Counted from the stretch's first letter, positions 25,948-35,927 are shown. The stretch is 64,000 nucleotides of DNA from Arenibacter echinorum (GCF_003259375.1 NZ_QLLN01000001.1:101360-165359), one strand, 5' to 3'. Numbers and translations are program-made. Notes: generated by a model from the sequence alone, not told the origin.

Positions 25948-26241
25948 TTAATGAATAACCAAATTACCATTGTATTCATAATGCAATGGTAAAATAGTAG
26001 GTTTTGTTTTTGGGATTTTTAATTTCTCCAAAATGGGCATAAGTGTTTTACCAAAGGCTTCAAAACGCTCTGCCGATTCCCAGATATCAAAAATCAACAT
26101 ACCATTGGATGTTGGGGCGGCATAGTGGTGCAGCAATCCATTGGGGTTGGTCTGACCAGCTTTTCTTATTTCATCCCAGCATTGGTCAAACTGTTTTGTG
26201 GTCATGCCACGGAAATCGAATTGAACCATAACTTTTTTCAT
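25948..26241 (-). CDS. Small dimeric alpha/beta-barrel-like protein
   Basis: A 97-residue soluble protein. The strand-helix-helix-strand pattern (KKVMVQFDFRGMTTKQFDQCWDEIR, then GLLHHYAAPTSNGMLIFDIWESAERFEAFG) looks like a ferredoxin-like dimeric barrel of the antibiotic-biosynthesis-monooxygenase/EthD type. No cofactor or catalytic residues can be named. It is convergent with the NmrA-like gene and separated from it by the terminator at 25862-25890. Confidence 0.65.
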   Translation of the reverse strand: MKKVMVQFDFRGMTTKQFDQCWDEIRKAGQTNPNGLLHHYAAPTSNGMLIFDIWESAERFEAFGKTLMPILEKLKIPKTKPTILPLHYEYNGNLVIH

Positions 26242-26535
26242 AGTATAGAATTTATTTCCTACTCGTGTGGCTTTTCGGTTACGCCCCGTTTTTTTAAGGG
26301 GTTACTGGACTCCTCTTCGTGCTATATAATTCTAATAAATGCAGTACTTGAAACTTAACTTGAGGGGGAAATATTGGACTGTAAAAAAGGTTTGATAAGT
26401 AATTGTCTTGAATTTATAGTAAATTCATTATCAGTCGCTTAAATTTGAAATAACAACTAAAGTTACAGATTAGATCTGAAGGTAATCTGTTAATTGTGAT
26501 ATCGTTAACGTGATTGTGAAAGGTATTTTTCGGGT

Positions 26536-28737
26536 TTACAAGGTCAGTAAACCGTGGCTTCTTAAAGTCTGTAGAGGTTTGGAATACCAGAATAACTCAA
26601 AATTCTCGAACTGCGATTCAAAGTCGGTTTTAAGCTGACCATAAGTGGAGATTTTGTCGTTTGTTACCAACATATTGTCCAAGGTGTCCCTTAGCCATTC
26701 GCCTTGTTTTATATCTACAGTAATGCCTATGGAACATGCCTTGTCATGAAACGTCATTTTAAGCAATATCCAGCTTTGCCCTTTTTTGGATTTTGTAATG
26801 GTCTCCACGATGGGCTTACTTCCCAACCACACTATTTTGGCATTGGGTTTAGTGTTAAGAACAGGCTCTTCGGCAAGCGCATTTTCTATAAAGTTTGGTG
26901 CGATGGTGGTTTTCGGAATTTTAAAATCGAACCATTGATGCAAGGGGTGATCTAAACAAATGCCGTGCATATAGTTAAAGAGCGATTTTTTTAAGCCATA
27001 ACTAAACCGTTCGTGATCTATACCAGTGGTATCCCTGAACTGGATGTCATTATTGGCAAAAGTGATGGGCTGATAGTCCGGTATAATGTGGTATTCTGCA
27101 GGATTGAGACCTACCGGGCTATGGGCGGTGAGGGCAAATTGATGCCAGAAGCCCGATTGTAGTATCCCCAATTGAAACATCTGTCGAACCATTTCCAGGC
27201 TATCTACGGTTTCTTGCACCGTTTGGGTAGGGTAGCCGTACATAAGATAGCAATGTACCATTATTCCTGCTTCCGTAAAATAACGGTTAACTTTGGCTAC
27301 CTGCTCCACGGTAACCCCTTTTTGGATCAATGCCAACAATCGGTCCGAAGCCACCTCCAGCCCTCCGGAAACGGCAATGCAGCCCGATGCCTTTAACAAT
27401 TTGCAGAGATCCCGGCCAAAGCTCTTTTCGAACCTAATATTGGTCCACCAGCTAACGGTTAGATTTCGTTTTATGATTTCCAGCGCCAAGGCTCTCATTA
27501 AGGCTGGGGGGGCGGCTTCGTCCACAAAATGAAAGCCTGTTTCGCCGGTTTGTGCAATGAGCTCCTCCATACGGTCTACCAAGAGTTTGGCCGCGATGGG
27601 TTCATAGATTTTTATATAGTCCAGGGAGATATCGCAAAAGGTACATTTGCCCCAATAGCAACCATGTGCCATGGTAAGTTTGTTCCAACGGCCATCGCTC
27701 CATAGACTGTGCATGGGGTTGGCAATTTCTATGACGGAGATGTACTTGTCCAATAACAAATCCGAATAATCCGGGGTGCCTACCTCGCTTTGTTTGTAAT
27801 CTGTCCTTGAGGAGAGATTGTTGTAAAATGCAGCATCATTCTTTATTAAAAAGGTTCTTTTTAGAAAGGCATTGCTATCGTTAGGTTGGGCTTCCAGGCA
27901 ATGGGCCGTCAACAGCTCCAAGGGAAGCTCTCCATCGTCCAGACTGATATAATCGAAGAAATGGAAAACCCGTATATCCGAAACCGATCGCAATTCCGTG
28001 TTGGGAAATCCCCCTCCCATACTTACTTTGATTTTTGGATAGTTTTGCTTTATATATTGGGCACCTCTAAACGCACTGTACAAGTTGCCCGGGAATGGAA
28101 CGGAAAAACATACCAATTTAGGTTTAACCGTACTGAGTCTCTCAGCCAAAATGTCCAGGGTCAATTGATCTATATAGGTGATATTACTTTGCAAATGCTG
28201 GTAGAGTTCGTCAAAGGAATTGGCGCTCCTTCCCAATCGCTCTGCGTAACGACTAAATCCAAAATTTTCATCGACACATTCCACAATAAAATCGGACAGG
28301 TCTTCCAGATATAAGGTGGCCAGGTGTTTTGCCTTATCCTGATGCCCCATACTACCAAAGGCCCATTCCAAATCGTCCAATTGATCAAATCTCGCTGCCT
28401 GAGGCAAAAAGTTTGGAGTACATATTTGCCTGGCAAAGGTGGCATTATGTCCCTGTAAAAAGGAAACAACGGAATCTATGGTCTTTAAATAATCTTCCTT
28501 TAAGGCGTTTATTCTATGACAGTTGTCCGAGCTAATAGAATTGTTTGCCTGGGCATGGTCAAAAATATTCCGAATTCCGTCCTTGGAGAAAATTTTTAAT
28601 ATAACCTCAATGCCCAAATCCATTTGAAAAGCACTGATGCCCTTGGTATTTAAAAAGCCTTTTAAATAAGCCGTTGCCGGATAAGGGGTGTTCAACTGGG
28701 TAAAGGGAGGTGTTATTAAAAGGAGGTCTTTCGCCAT
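26536..28737 (-). CDS. B12-binding-type radical SAM protein
   Basis: A 733-residue cytoplasmic radical SAM enzyme of unknown substrate. The N-terminus (LLLITPPFTQLNTPYPATAYLKGFL) and a glycine-rich stretch at about 240 (KVSMGGGFPNTELR) fit a cobalamin-binding-like domain. The cluster cysteines are Cys360, Cys365 and Cys368 in HGCYWGKCTFCD, a CX4CX2C spacing. The SAM barrel runs to about residue 560 (GGLEVASDRLL, MYGYPTQTVQET), and about 170 extra C-terminal residues follow with no known motif. There is no precursor peptide or partner gene alongside. It has a good -7 box at 28760-28767. Large stand-alone proteins of this type are widespread in Bacteroidota. Confidence 0.85.
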   Translation of the reverse strand: MAKDLLLITPPFTQLNTPYPATAYLKGFLNTKGISAFQMDLGIEVILKIFSKDGIRNIFDHAQANNSISSDNCHRINALKEDYLKTIDSVVSFLQGHNATFARQICTPNFLPQAARFDQLDDLEWAFGSMGHQDKAKHLATLYLEDLSDFIVECVDENFGFSRYAERLGRSANSFDELYQHLQSNITYIDQLTLDILAERLSTVKPKLVCFSVPFPGNLYSAFRGAQYIKQNYPKIKVSMGGGFPNTELRSVSDIRVFHFFDYISLDDGELPLELLTAHCLEAQPNDSNAFLKRTFLIKNDAAFYNNLSSRTDYKQSEVGTPDYSDLLLDKYISVIEIANPMHSLWSDGRWNKLTMAHGCYWGKCTFCDISLDYIKIYEPIAAKLLVDRMEELIAQTGETGFHFVDEAAPPALMRALALEIIKRNLTVSWWTNIRFEKSFGRDLCKLLKASGCIAVSGGLEVASDRLLALIQKGVTVEQVAKVNRYFTEAGIMVHCYLMYGYPTQTVQETVDSLEMVRQMFQLGILQSGFWHQFALTAHSPVGLNPAEYHIIPDYQPITFANNDIQFRDTTGIDHERFSYGLKKSLFNYMHGICLDHPLHQWFDFKIPKTTIAPNFIENALAEEPVLNTKPNAKIVWLGSKPIVETITKSKKGQSWILLKMTFHDKACSIGITVDIKQGEWLRDTLDNMLVTNDKISTYGQLKTDFESQFENFELFWYSKPLQTLRSHGLLTL

Positions 28738-28759
28738 AGAATAATTGTGTACGGTGATA

Positions 28760-28767
28760 CAAAGATA
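28760..28767 (-). promoter_or_regulatory. -7 box (TATCTTTG) of the radical SAM gene
   Basis: An exact TAnnTTTG match on the minus strand, 23 bases before the start codon. Confidence 0.5.
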
Positions 28768-28865
28768 GGGGTGTTTGGGGTAATGGGAATATTTAATTTA
28801 TCTGGTAAAAAACCAATTTTTGGTGACATGGTTGGGTTTTGGCTACAATTATGAGTTGCATTAAC

Positions 28866-28895
28866 AAAAAAAACTCCGGTAATCAGCCGGAGTTT
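28866..28895 (-). terminator. rpoD: Terminator after rpoD
   Basis: AAACTCCGG and CCGGAGTTT form a 9-bp stem with a 7-base loop; on the minus strand a run of eight T residues follows. It lies about 120 bases beyond the rpoD stop. Confidence 0.8.
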
Positions 28896-29013
28896 ATTCA
28901 TCAATCAAAAAACGAACAGTCATGATAACTGTTGTTACTGTATACAATTTACAATTTTTACACTAGCTTTCCAATGGGGACAAGCAATTGCGCAAAAATT
29001 TTAATTGTTTGGA

Positions 29014-29877
29014 TTAACCAAGATATGTTTTTAGGATCTTGCTTCTTGAAGTGTGTTTTAGCCTTCTAATAGCTTTCTCCTTTATTTGACGAACCCTTTC
29101 CCTGGTAAGGTCAAAAGTTTCTCCAATTTCTTCCAATGTCATGGAATGTTGTCCTGCCAAGCCAAAGTACAAACGAATTACATCTGCTTCCCTTGGAGTC
29201 AAGGTTTCCAACGCTCTTTCTATTTCGGTTCTTAGCGATTCGTGCAACAATTCCCTGTCCGGATTTGGTGATTCCCCACTACGCAATACATCGTATAGGT
29301 TGGAATCTTCACCGTCTATTAAAGGAGCATCCATGGATACGTGACGCCCGGAATTTTTAAGTGATTGTTTTACATCTTCTACGGTCATGTCCAATTCCTT
29401 GGCAATCTCTTCCGCAGAAGGTTGTCTTTCATGGGCTTGCTCCAAGAAAGCAAAAGTCTTGTTGATCTTATTGATAGACCCGATCTTGTTCAAAGGTAGT
29501 CTTACAATACGCGATTGTTCCGCCAAAGCCTGTAATATGGACTGGCGAATCCACCAAACCGCATAGGATATGAATTTAAAACCACGTGTTTCATCAAAAC
29601 GTTGTGCAGCTTTAATCAAGCCAAGGTTACCTTCGTTGATCAAATCCGGAAGGGTCAAACCTTGATTTTGGTATTGCTTTGCAACGGAAACCACAAATCG
29701 TAAATTGGCCTTGGTCAATTTCTCAAGTGCACGTTGATCACCTGCCTTGATCCGTTGTGCCAATTCTACTTCTTCATCTGCAGTAATTAAATCAACCTTA
29801 CCAATTTCCTGTAAGTATTTATCCAAAGAAGCAGTTTCCCTATTGGTAACCTGTTTTGTAATTTTAAGCTGTCTCAT
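29014..29877 (-). CDS. rpoD: Primary RNA polymerase sigma factor RpoD/SigA
   Basis: A 287-residue group 1 sigma factor that directs RNA polymerase to housekeeping promoters. It begins with region 1.2 ([27 protein letters not shown]) and lacks the long region 1.1 of proteobacterial RpoD, as is normal in Bacteroidota. Region 2 contains [17 protein letters not shown] and [13 protein letters not shown]; region 4 contains [22 protein letters not shown], the -35-type recognition helix. It matches the TAnnTTTG boxes found throughout this window. Monocistronic, with a strong terminator downstream. Confidence 0.97.
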   Translation of the reverse strand: MRQLKITKQVTNRETASLDKYLQEIGKVDLITADEEVELAQRIKAGDQRALEKLTKANLRFVVSVAKQYQNQGLTLPDLINEGNLGLIKAAQRFDETRGFKFISYAVWWIRQSILQALAEQSRIVRLPLNKIGSINKINKTFAFLEQAHERQPSAEEIAKELDMTVEDVKQSLKNSGRHVSMDAPLIDGEDSNLYDVLRSGESPNPDRELLHESLRTEIERALETLTPREADVIRLYFGLAGQHSMTLEEIGETFDLTRERVRQIKEKAIRRLKHTSRSKILKTYLG

Positions 29878-29996
29878 CGAAATTTTATCTTTCTAAATTA
29901 TGTGCATTAAGCATAAGCTGCATTAGGTTATACGTACAAAAGTTGGAAATGTTACAATTGGTCCGTTTTATTTTGCTTTTTTAGATAAAATGCATG

Positions 29997-30039
29997 AAAA
30001 AAGCCACGTTCTCCCTTAAAAAAGGTAAAACGTGGCTTT
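29997..30039 (-). terminator. pnp: Terminator after pnp
   Basis: AAGCCACGTT at 30001-30010 pairs with AACGTGGCTT at 30029-30038; a run of six T residues follows on the minus strand (GGCTTTTTTCATGC). Confidence 0.8.
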
Positions 30040-30063
30040 GGTAATGTGACTTTTATTTAAAAA

Positions 30064-32283
30064 CTAGTCCCTTCTTGGCTTACGATCCCTATCTCTATTT
30101 CTATCGTTGCCTCTGTCATTTCTACCGCGATCTTCTCGTGGTGGTCTTTCCTTAAAGCCTTCAGGTTTTGGCAATAAAGCCTTACGTGAAACTTTTTCTT
30201 TTCTTGTTCTTGGGTCTGTACCTAAGTATTTAACGTCAAAAACATCTCCCATATTTACCACATCGGAAACATTTTCGGTTCTTTCCCACGCCAATTCGGA
30301 TACGTGAAGCAATACCTCGTTACCAGGAGCGTCCAAATATTCCACAACGGCACCAAAATCCAACATTTTGATGACCTTTACTTCATATGCGCTACCTACC
30401 ACTGGTTTAAACAATAAGGAATCGATTTTGGTTAGGACCATATCAATACCTTCTTGTGAGGTACCCAATATTTCAACAATACCTTCTTCAGTAATCGGAT
30501 CTTCATTGATGACGATAGTAGTTTTGGAAGCTTTTTGTAATTCTTGGATTACTTTTCCTCCAGGTCCTATCAATGCCCCAATGAATTCGCCAGGAATAAC
30601 TCTGGTAACCATTTTAGGTGCATGAGGTTTAACATCTGCATTAGGTGTAGCAATAGTTTCTACCAATTTGCTTAAGATGTGTAAACGCCCAGCTCCTGCC
30701 TGTTTTAAGGCATTTACCAAAATTTCATAGGATAATCCCTTTACTTTAATGTCCATTTGGCAAGCGGTAATTCCGTCTGCAGTACCAGTAACTTTAAAGT
30801 CCATATCCCCTAAGTGATCTTCATCACCAAGTATATCGGACAACACAGCGTATTTTCCTGATTCACTATCGGAAATTAATCCCATAGCAATACCGGATAC
30901 AGGTTTCTTCAATTGTACCCCAGCGTCCATCAATGCCATAGTTCCGGCACAAACCGTTGCCATGGAAGAGGAACCGTTGGATTCCAATACTTCGGATACC
31001 ACACGAACTGTATAAGGACAATCCGCAGGGACCATTCCTTTTAGGGCACGTTGGGCCAAGTTACCATGTCCTACCTCTCTACGGGAGGTACCTCTAATAG
31101 GTCTTGCTTCTCCAGTTGAGAAAGGTGGGAAGTTATAATGTAGGTAGAAAGTTTCCTCTCCTTCAAACGATGGCATGTCTATTTGGTTGGCTTCCCTTGA
31201 AGTTCCCAAAGTAACCGTAGCCAAAGCTTGAGTTTCTCCACGTGTAAAAATAGCGGATCCGTGTGTTGAAGGTAGATAATCCACCTCACACCAGATCGGT
31301 CTAATTTCATCTGTTTTTCTTCCATCCAAACGAAGTCCGTCATTTAAGGTAAGGTCCCTAACCGCAGCTTTTTCAGCTTTGTAGTAGTATCTGGAAACCA
31401 TATCCCCGAAATCTGCCAATTCTTCCTCAGAGAAAGTAGCTTTTATTTCTTCTTTTATGGTGTCGAATGATGCACTTCTTTCGTGTTTAGCAGAACCGGC
31501 TTTTGCAATGGCATAAACCTTATCATAAGCCATGTCGTGGATTTTCTTGGCTAAAGCCTCATCTTCCCTTTCTGGCTCGTATTCACGAACTTCTTTTCTT
31601 CCAAATGCTTCTGCCAACTTAAGTTGGGCAGCACATTGTACCTTAATGGCATCATGGGCAAATTTAATAGCTTCTACCATTTCCTCCTCGGAAATCTCTT
31701 TCATTTCACCTTCAACCATCATAACAGAATCTGCTGAAGCTCCAATCACCATATCGATATCCGATACTAATAATTGGGCCCTTGTTGGATTGATGATGAA
31801 TTCACCATCAATACGACCAACACGCACCTCTGAAATAGCACATTCAAATGGGAAATCTGAAAGTTGGATGGCAGCGGAAGCGGCCAATCCTGCCATAGCA
31901 TCTGGCATAACATCCTCATCATGGGACATCAATTGGATCATCACCTGGGTTTCAGCATGGTAGTCCTTAGGGAAAAGCGGACGTAAAACGCGGTCCACCA
32001 ATCTCATAGTCAATACTTCGCCGTCACTAGGTCTTGCTTCTCTTTTGAAGAAACCTCCTGGGTAACGTCCTGAAGCTGCAAATTTTTCACGGTAATCTAC
32101 CGTTAGTGGAAGGAAATCCACATCACTTTGTTTGTAATTGGAAACTACTGTACATAACAACATACATTTTCCAGACTGTACAACAACAGAACCATGGGCC
32201 TGTTTTGCCAATTTTCCGGTTTCGATAGAAATTTCCCTACCGTCCCCAAGGTCAATGACCTCTCTAAATACTTTTGGTATCAT
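30064..32283 (-). CDS. pnp: Polynucleotide phosphorylase
   Basis: A 739-residue 3'-5' exoribonuclease that degrades RNA phosphorolytically. Two RNase PH domains occupy about 1-230 and 315-545 with the all-alpha linker between; the KH domain is near 555-615 ([19 protein letters not shown]), and the S1 domain near 625-695 ([18 protein letters not shown]). The tail is basic ([13 protein letters not shown]). It lies downstream of rpsO on the same strand, the classical rpsO-pnp order, but with a strong terminator between them. Its leader carries two hairpins (32296-32317, 32334-32350). Confidence 0.97.
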   Translation of the reverse strand: MIPKVFREVIDLGDGREISIETGKLAKQAHGSVVVQSGKCMLLCTVVSNYKQSDVDFLPLTVDYREKFAASGRYPGGFFKREARPSDGEVLTMRLVDRVLRPLFPKDYHAETQVMIQLMSHDEDVMPDAMAGLAASAAIQLSDFPFECAISEVRVGRIDGEFIINPTRAQLLVSDIDMVIGASADSVMMVEGEMKEISEEEMVEAIKFAHDAIKVQCAAQLKLAEAFGRKEVREYEPEREDEALAKKIHDMAYDKVYAIAKAGSAKHERSASFDTIKEEIKATFSEEELADFGDMVSRYYYKAEKAAVRDLTLNDGLRLDGRKTDEIRPIWCEVDYLPSTHGSAIFTRGETQALATVTLGTSREANQIDMPSFEGEETFYLHYNFPPFSTGEARPIRGTSRREVGHGNLAQRALKGMVPADCPYTVRVVSEVLESNGSSSMATVCAGTMALMDAGVQLKKPVSGIAMGLISDSESGKYAVLSDILGDEDHLGDMDFKVTGTADGITACQMDIKVKGLSYEILVNALKQAGAGRLHILSKLVETIATPNADVKPHAPKMVTRVIPGEFIGALIGPGGKVIQELQKASKTTIVINEDPITEEGIVEILGTSQEGIDMVLTKIDSLLFKPVVGSAYEVKVIKMLDFGAVVEYLDAPGNEVLLHVSELAWERTENVSDVVNMGDVFDVKYLGTDPRTRKEKVSRKALLPKPEGFKERPPREDRGRNDRGNDRNRDRDRKPRRD

Positions 32284-32295
32284 AAATACGAATTA

Positions 32296-32350
32296 AAACC
32301 TGTATCGTCACAGGTTTGTTAAACAATGGTCTTTCGTCTGTTATAGACGA
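32296..32350 (-). promoter_or_regulatory. pnp: Tandem hairpins in the pnp leader
   Basis: AAACCTGT pairs with ACAGGTTT at 32296-32317 (8-bp stem, 6-base loop), 13 bases before the pnp start. TCGTCT pairs with AGACGA at 32334-32350. Upstream on the minus strand is an unstructured CAACA-rich stretch (32352-32380). Position suggests a control element for pnp translation or decay, by analogy with the enterobacterial pnp leader that is processed and autoregulated. The analogy is inference. Confidence 0.45.
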
Positions 32351-32475
32351 CGTTGTTGTGTTGTAGTTGTGTGTTGTTGACCAATGAAAAACTATGTGCA
32401 AGCTTTTTGTTTTGCCCTAAGGTAAACCTCCGGGACTTTACAATAGCATTGAAAAACAATACTATTGATATTGTA

Positions 32476-32507
32476 AAAAAGGGGAAAAGTTAACTTTTCC
32501 CCTTTTT
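32476..32507 (-). terminator. rpsO: Terminator after rpsO
   Basis: A perfect palindrome, AAGGGGAAAAGTTAACTTTTCCCCTT extended by A and T runs, 5 bases beyond rpsO. A further inverted repeat TTTACAATA/TATTGTAAA surrounds it on the pnp side (32437-32477). Confidence 0.85.
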
Positions 32508-32512
32508 GTAAT

Positions 32513-32782
32513 TTATTTTCTAATTCCTAATTCTTTAATTATCTCACGATATCTTACAATATCAGTCTTAATTAAATAATCTAGAAGTGATCTTCTTTTA
32601 CCTACCAACTTTACCAAAGAACGTTCTGTGTTGAAATCCTTACGGTTTCTTTTTAAATGTTCGGTTAAGTGGTTAATTCTGTGAGTAAATAGTGCAATCT
32701 GACCTTCAGAAGACCCTGTATTTTTTGCCTCGCCGCCGTGTTTCTTAAAAATTTCGGCCTTTACTTCTTTAGTTAAATACAT
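32513..32782 (-). CDS. rpsO: 30S ribosomal protein S15
   Basis: An 89-residue primary rRNA-binding protein of the small subunit central domain. The family signature is clear: GSSEGQIALFTHRINHLTEHLK, followed by RSLVKLVGKRRSLLDYL with the conserved 16S rRNA contacts. Normal length. A promoter and short leader hairpin lie just upstream (32814-32843). Confidence 0.97.
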   Translation of the reverse strand: MYLTKEVKAEIFKKHGGEAKNTGSSEGQIALFTHRINHLTEHLKRNRKDFNTERSLVKLVGKRRSLLDYLIKTDIVRYREIIKELGIRK

Positions 32783-32813
32783 TCCAATATTATTTTAATG
32801 ATTTTTATGTACA

Positions 32814-32843
32814 TGATTGATTTTCAATCAGGGCGCAAAGATA
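32814..32843 (-). promoter_or_regulatory. rpsO: rpsO promoter -7 box and 5' leader hairpin
   Basis: TATCTTTG at 32836-32843 (minus strand) matches TAnnTTTG. Transcription would start near 32829, so the hairpin TGATTG-ATTTT-CAATCA at 32814-32830 forms the very 5' end of the mRNA, about 30 bases before the start codon. S15 is known to repress its own translation in several phyla through unrelated leaders; whether this is one is open. Confidence 0.45.
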
Positions 32844-33031
32844 GACTTTTTTTTAGAAACCTTATACAATCCCAATGTTTTTTGAAAAGTGTATTAAACT
32901 TTTTTGATTATCCGGCGTCCTAATATAAAACGTTAAAGAAATGTTATTGCCAAATGGGCCGTAACGGATCGTAATGCTGGCCAGCGATAGAATTGAAATT
33001 TTTCTTATTGTAAACATTTAAATCAAAACAG

Positions 33032-33892
33032 ATGAAAACAAGTCTCAAAAATTCGAACTTAACAGGATGGTTGCTAATGGTCTTATTGGTAATGGGTTCC
33101 TGTAACAATGAAGAGCCAACCAGTGTGGAAGAGGATGATACCTTTGAAATTGCCGAACTTGTCGCTAGCGATGAAGCCGATTTAATTTCTGAGGAAATTG
33201 CCAACATAGGAGAGGATGTTTATGCCACTGAAGAGATCAGGGCTACCTCAAAATCGTTCTTTCTTTCCAATTATTTGCCGGAATGTGTCACTATAACAAC
33301 AGTGGTTACCAATGATACAAAAGAAACTACCATAGATTTTGGAGAGGGTTGCGATCTGCCCAATGGCAATCTATTAGGTGGAATAATCCGTTTAAGTTAT
33401 GCCAAGGATATGGATGCAGCAACTAAGGCCATTAGTCTTTCCTTGGAGAATTTTACCTTTAATGAGGTGGCCGTAACAGGGGGAGCCACCTTGGTGCGCA
33501 AACGTTCCAATGACAATGGAAACCCCCAATCCGATGCCGTAGCCAGTTATTACGGAGTATGGCCGGACGGTAGTGTTGCCAGTTTTACAGGAAATAGGAC
33601 ACGGGAATGGGTAGAGGGATATGGTTCCGGATTTTGGGCCGATAATGTTTTTCTTATTTCCGGTAAGGGTACCTATACCAATAAGGAAGGTGATGTTTAT
33701 TCCAGGGAAACCATGAGCTCCCTCCGCAGGGAATTGTCCTGTCGGTTTATCGTTAGCGGGTTCTTGGAGGTTTCTAAAAACGATACCACGGTGAGCCTTG
33801 ATTTTGGAGATGGTACTTGTGATGCCAAGGGAATGTTGACCTTTCCAAATGGAGAAACCAAGGAAATTTTGCTAAGAAGGTTTAATAGATAG
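33032..33892 (+). CDS. Lipoprotein with duplicated DFG(D/E)G-Cys motif
   Basis: A 286-residue lipoprotein with lipid Cys24 (VMGSC) followed by an acidic stretch. Two copies of a motif can be aligned: Cys85-x-x-I ... IDFGEG-Cys107-D, and Cys237-x-x-I ... LDFGDGT-Cys263-D. Each copy holds two cysteines 22 or 26 residues apart that could form a disulfide, and each is followed by a glycine-led strand. Similar TIDFGxGC motifs occur in many Bacteroidota surface lipoproteins of unknown function. It is monocistronic and convergent with accD across a bidirectional terminator. Confidence 0.8.
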   Translation: MKTSLKNSNLTGWLLMVLLVMGSCNNEEPTSVEEDDTFEIAELVASDEADLISEEIANIGEDVYATEEIRATSKSFFLSNYLPECVTITTVVTNDTKETTIDFGEGCDLPNGNLLGGIIRLSYAKDMDAATKAISLSLENFTFNEVAVTGGATLVRKRSNDNGNPQSDAVASYYGVWPDGSVASFTGNRTREWVEGYGSGFWADNVFLISGKGTYTNKEGDVYSRETMSSLRRELSCRFIVSGFLEVSKNDTTVSLDFGDGTCDAKGMLTFPNGETKEILLRRFNR

Positions 33893-33906
33893 AGCAATGC
33901 TTAATT

Positions 33907-33938
33907 AAAAAGGCCCTGATCATGATCAGGGCCTTTTT
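33907..33938. terminator. Bidirectional terminator
   Basis: A perfect 32-base palindrome: GGCCCTGATCA and TGATCAGGGCC flanked by A5 and T5 or longer. It serves both the lipoprotein gene and accD. Confidence 0.9.
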
Positions 33939-34799
33939 TTATACCCTTACAGGGTTGTTTTCTATTAAATCTATATAAAGATTAATTTTCTTCTTAAGAT
34001 CCCTGCGATGGACGATAAAGTCTAAAAATCCATGTTCCTGTAGGAATTCGGCAGTCTGAAACCCTTCCGGTAATTCTTTACCGGTTGCCTCTTTAACCAC
34101 ACGGGGTCCGGCAAAACCTATCAAGGCTCCTGGTTCTGAAATATTGATATCCCCTAGCATGGCATAGGAAGCTGTTGTTCCTCCAGTAGTCGGATCCGTA
34201 CATAAAGAAATATATGGGATGCCTGCATCCGCAAGTTGTGCCAACTTAGCCGATGTCTTGGCCAATTGCATAAGTGACAATGCTGCTTCCATCATACGTG
34301 CACCGCCAGATTTGGAAATCATTACAAAGGGCATTTTCTTTTTGATAGAATGATCGATTCCCCTTGCTATTTTTTCTCCTACCACACTGCCCATAGAACC
34401 ACCAATAAAGCTGAAGTCCATACAGCAAATAACTACATCTTTTCCCAGTGATTTGCCCACTCCGGTCCTAACAGCATCCTTAAGGCCTGTTTTTGCTTCG
34501 GCCGCCTTTAAACGATCCACATACTTCTTGGTATCTTCAAATTTCAACGGATCCTTGGAAGTTAGTTTGGCATCCAATTCTGTAAACTTGTTGTTGTCGA
34601 AAAGAATTTCGAAATATTCCTTACTACCTATTCGTACATGATAATCATCCTCTGGGCTAACATAATAATTCTTTGCCAACTCATCGGATTCAACAATTTT
34701 TCCGGTAGGTGATTTGTACCAAAGGCCCCTTGGGGTATCCTTTTTCTGGTCCGTTGCAGTTTGTATTCCTTTTTCCTTTCTTTTAAACCAAGACGACAT
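33939..34799 (-). CDS. accD: Acetyl-CoA carboxylase carboxyltransferase beta subunit
   Basis: A 286-residue subunit that, with AccA, transfers carboxyl from biotin to acetyl-CoA in fatty acid synthesis. The crotonase-like core shows [12 protein letters not shown] and [20 protein letters not shown]. The N-terminal zinc ribbon (usually four cysteines) is degenerate: the places of CPxC and CxxC read SPTG (in [10 protein letters not shown]) and SPED (in YVSPEDDYH), so no zinc can be held. Other flavobacterial AccD proteins that I recall share this loss. It follows fbaA by 24 bases. Confidence 0.94.
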   Translation of the reverse strand: MSSWFKRKEKGIQTATDQKKDTPRGLWYKSPTGKIVESDELAKNYYVSPEDDYHVRIGSKEYFEILFDNNKFTELDAKLTSKDPLKFEDTKKYVDRLKAAEAKTGLKDAVRTGVGKSLGKDVVICCMDFSFIGGSMGSVVGEKIARGIDHSIKKKMPFVMISKSGGARMMEAALSLMQLAKTSAKLAQLADAGIPYISLCTDPTTGGTTASYAMLGDINISEPGALIGFAGPRVVKEATGKELPEGFQTAEFLQEHGFLDFIVHRRDLKKKINLYIDLIENNPVRV

Positions 34800-34823
34800 A
34801 AGCTTTCTTTTTGGGTTGGGGGA

Positions 34824-35891
34824 TTATAGGGTATTCACGTTATTTAGGTCTTCAAAAGCCTTTTTAAGACGTGTAACAAACGTTTTTTCTCCTTCTCTTA
34901 ACCAAACACGTGGGTCGTAATGCTTTTTATTCGGCTCATCGGCCCCATTTGGATTACCGATCTGGGATTGTAAATAATCCTTTTTACCTTGAACATAGTC
35001 CCTGATCCCTTCCAAGAAGGCATATTGTAAATCGGTATCAATATTCATTTTAATAACACCATATCCAATAGCCTCACGTATTTCCTCAACGGTAGATCCC
35101 GATCCGCCATGGAATACGAAATCGATATGGTTGTGTTCCACACCGTATTTTTTAGTGACAAATTCCTGTGAATTTTTAAGGATCTTTGGGGTCAATTTTA
35201 CGTTTCCTGGCTTGTAAACACCGTGTACATTCCCAAATGCTGCGGCAATGGTAAATTTAGGGCTTACTTTGGATAGCTCCTCGTAGGCATAGGCAACCTC
35301 TTCCGGTTGGGTATATAGCTTGGAATCGTCCACATCGGAGTTGTCCACACCATCCTCTTCACCTCCAGTGATTCCCAATTCTATTTCCAAGGTCATTCCC
35401 ATCTTGCTCATTCTGGCAAGATATTTTTTGCAGATTTCAATATTCTCCTCTATTGGCTCTTCCGATAGGTCTATCATATGTGAGCTGTATAGCGGTTTTC
35501 CTGTTTCCTTAAAATGCTTTTCACTTGCATCCAATAAACCATCTATCCAAGGCAATAATTTTTTGGCACAGTGGTCTGTGTGCAATATAACGGTAGCACC
35601 ATAGGCTTCGGCCAATTGATGAATGTGTTTTGCTCCTGCAACGGCACCCAAAATGGCGGCTTGCTGGCCGTCATTGGATAAACCTTTTCCTGCGTTGAAC
35701 TGTGCGCCCCCGTTAGAGAACTGTATGATTACTGGAGCATTTAAACTGGCAGCAGTTTCCAAAACTCCGTTTATAGTGTTCGATCCTATAACATTAACAG
35801 CAGGTAGTGCGAATCCTTTTTCTTTAGCATAATTGAAGATTTTTTGTACCTCATCTCCAGTTGCAACTCCTGGTTTAATATTGTGTGCCAT
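34824..35891 (-). CDS. fbaA: Class II fructose-bisphosphate aldolase
   Basis: A 355-residue zinc-dependent aldolase of glycolysis and gluconeogenesis. Zinc and substrate motifs are present: VILHTDHCAKKLLPWID near residues 103-119, and FVFHGGSGSTVEEI and KMNIDTDLQYAF near 265-300. Length matches the E. coli FbaA type. It heads an apparent fbaA-accD unit and has a -7 box at 35928-35935. Confidence 0.96.
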   Translation of the reverse strand: MAHNIKPGVATGDEVQKIFNYAKEKGFALPAVNVIGSNTINGVLETAASLNAPVIIQFSNGGAQFNAGKGLSNDGQQAAILGAVAGAKHIHQLAEAYGATVILHTDHCAKKLLPWIDGLLDASEKHFKETGKPLYSSHMIDLSEEPIEENIEICKKYLARMSKMGMTLEIELGITGGEEDGVDNSDVDDSKLYTQPEEVAYAYEELSKVSPKFTIAAAFGNVHGVYKPGNVKLTPKILKNSQEFVTKKYGVEHNHIDFVFHGGSGSTVEEIREAIGYGVIKMNIDTDLQYAFLEGIRDYVQGKKDYLQSQIGNPNGADEPNKKHYDPRVWLREGEKTFVTRLKKAFEDLNNVNTL

Positions 35892-35927
35892 ATTCTTGTT
35901 TTTGTGTAGTTAATTAAAAAGATGGGA

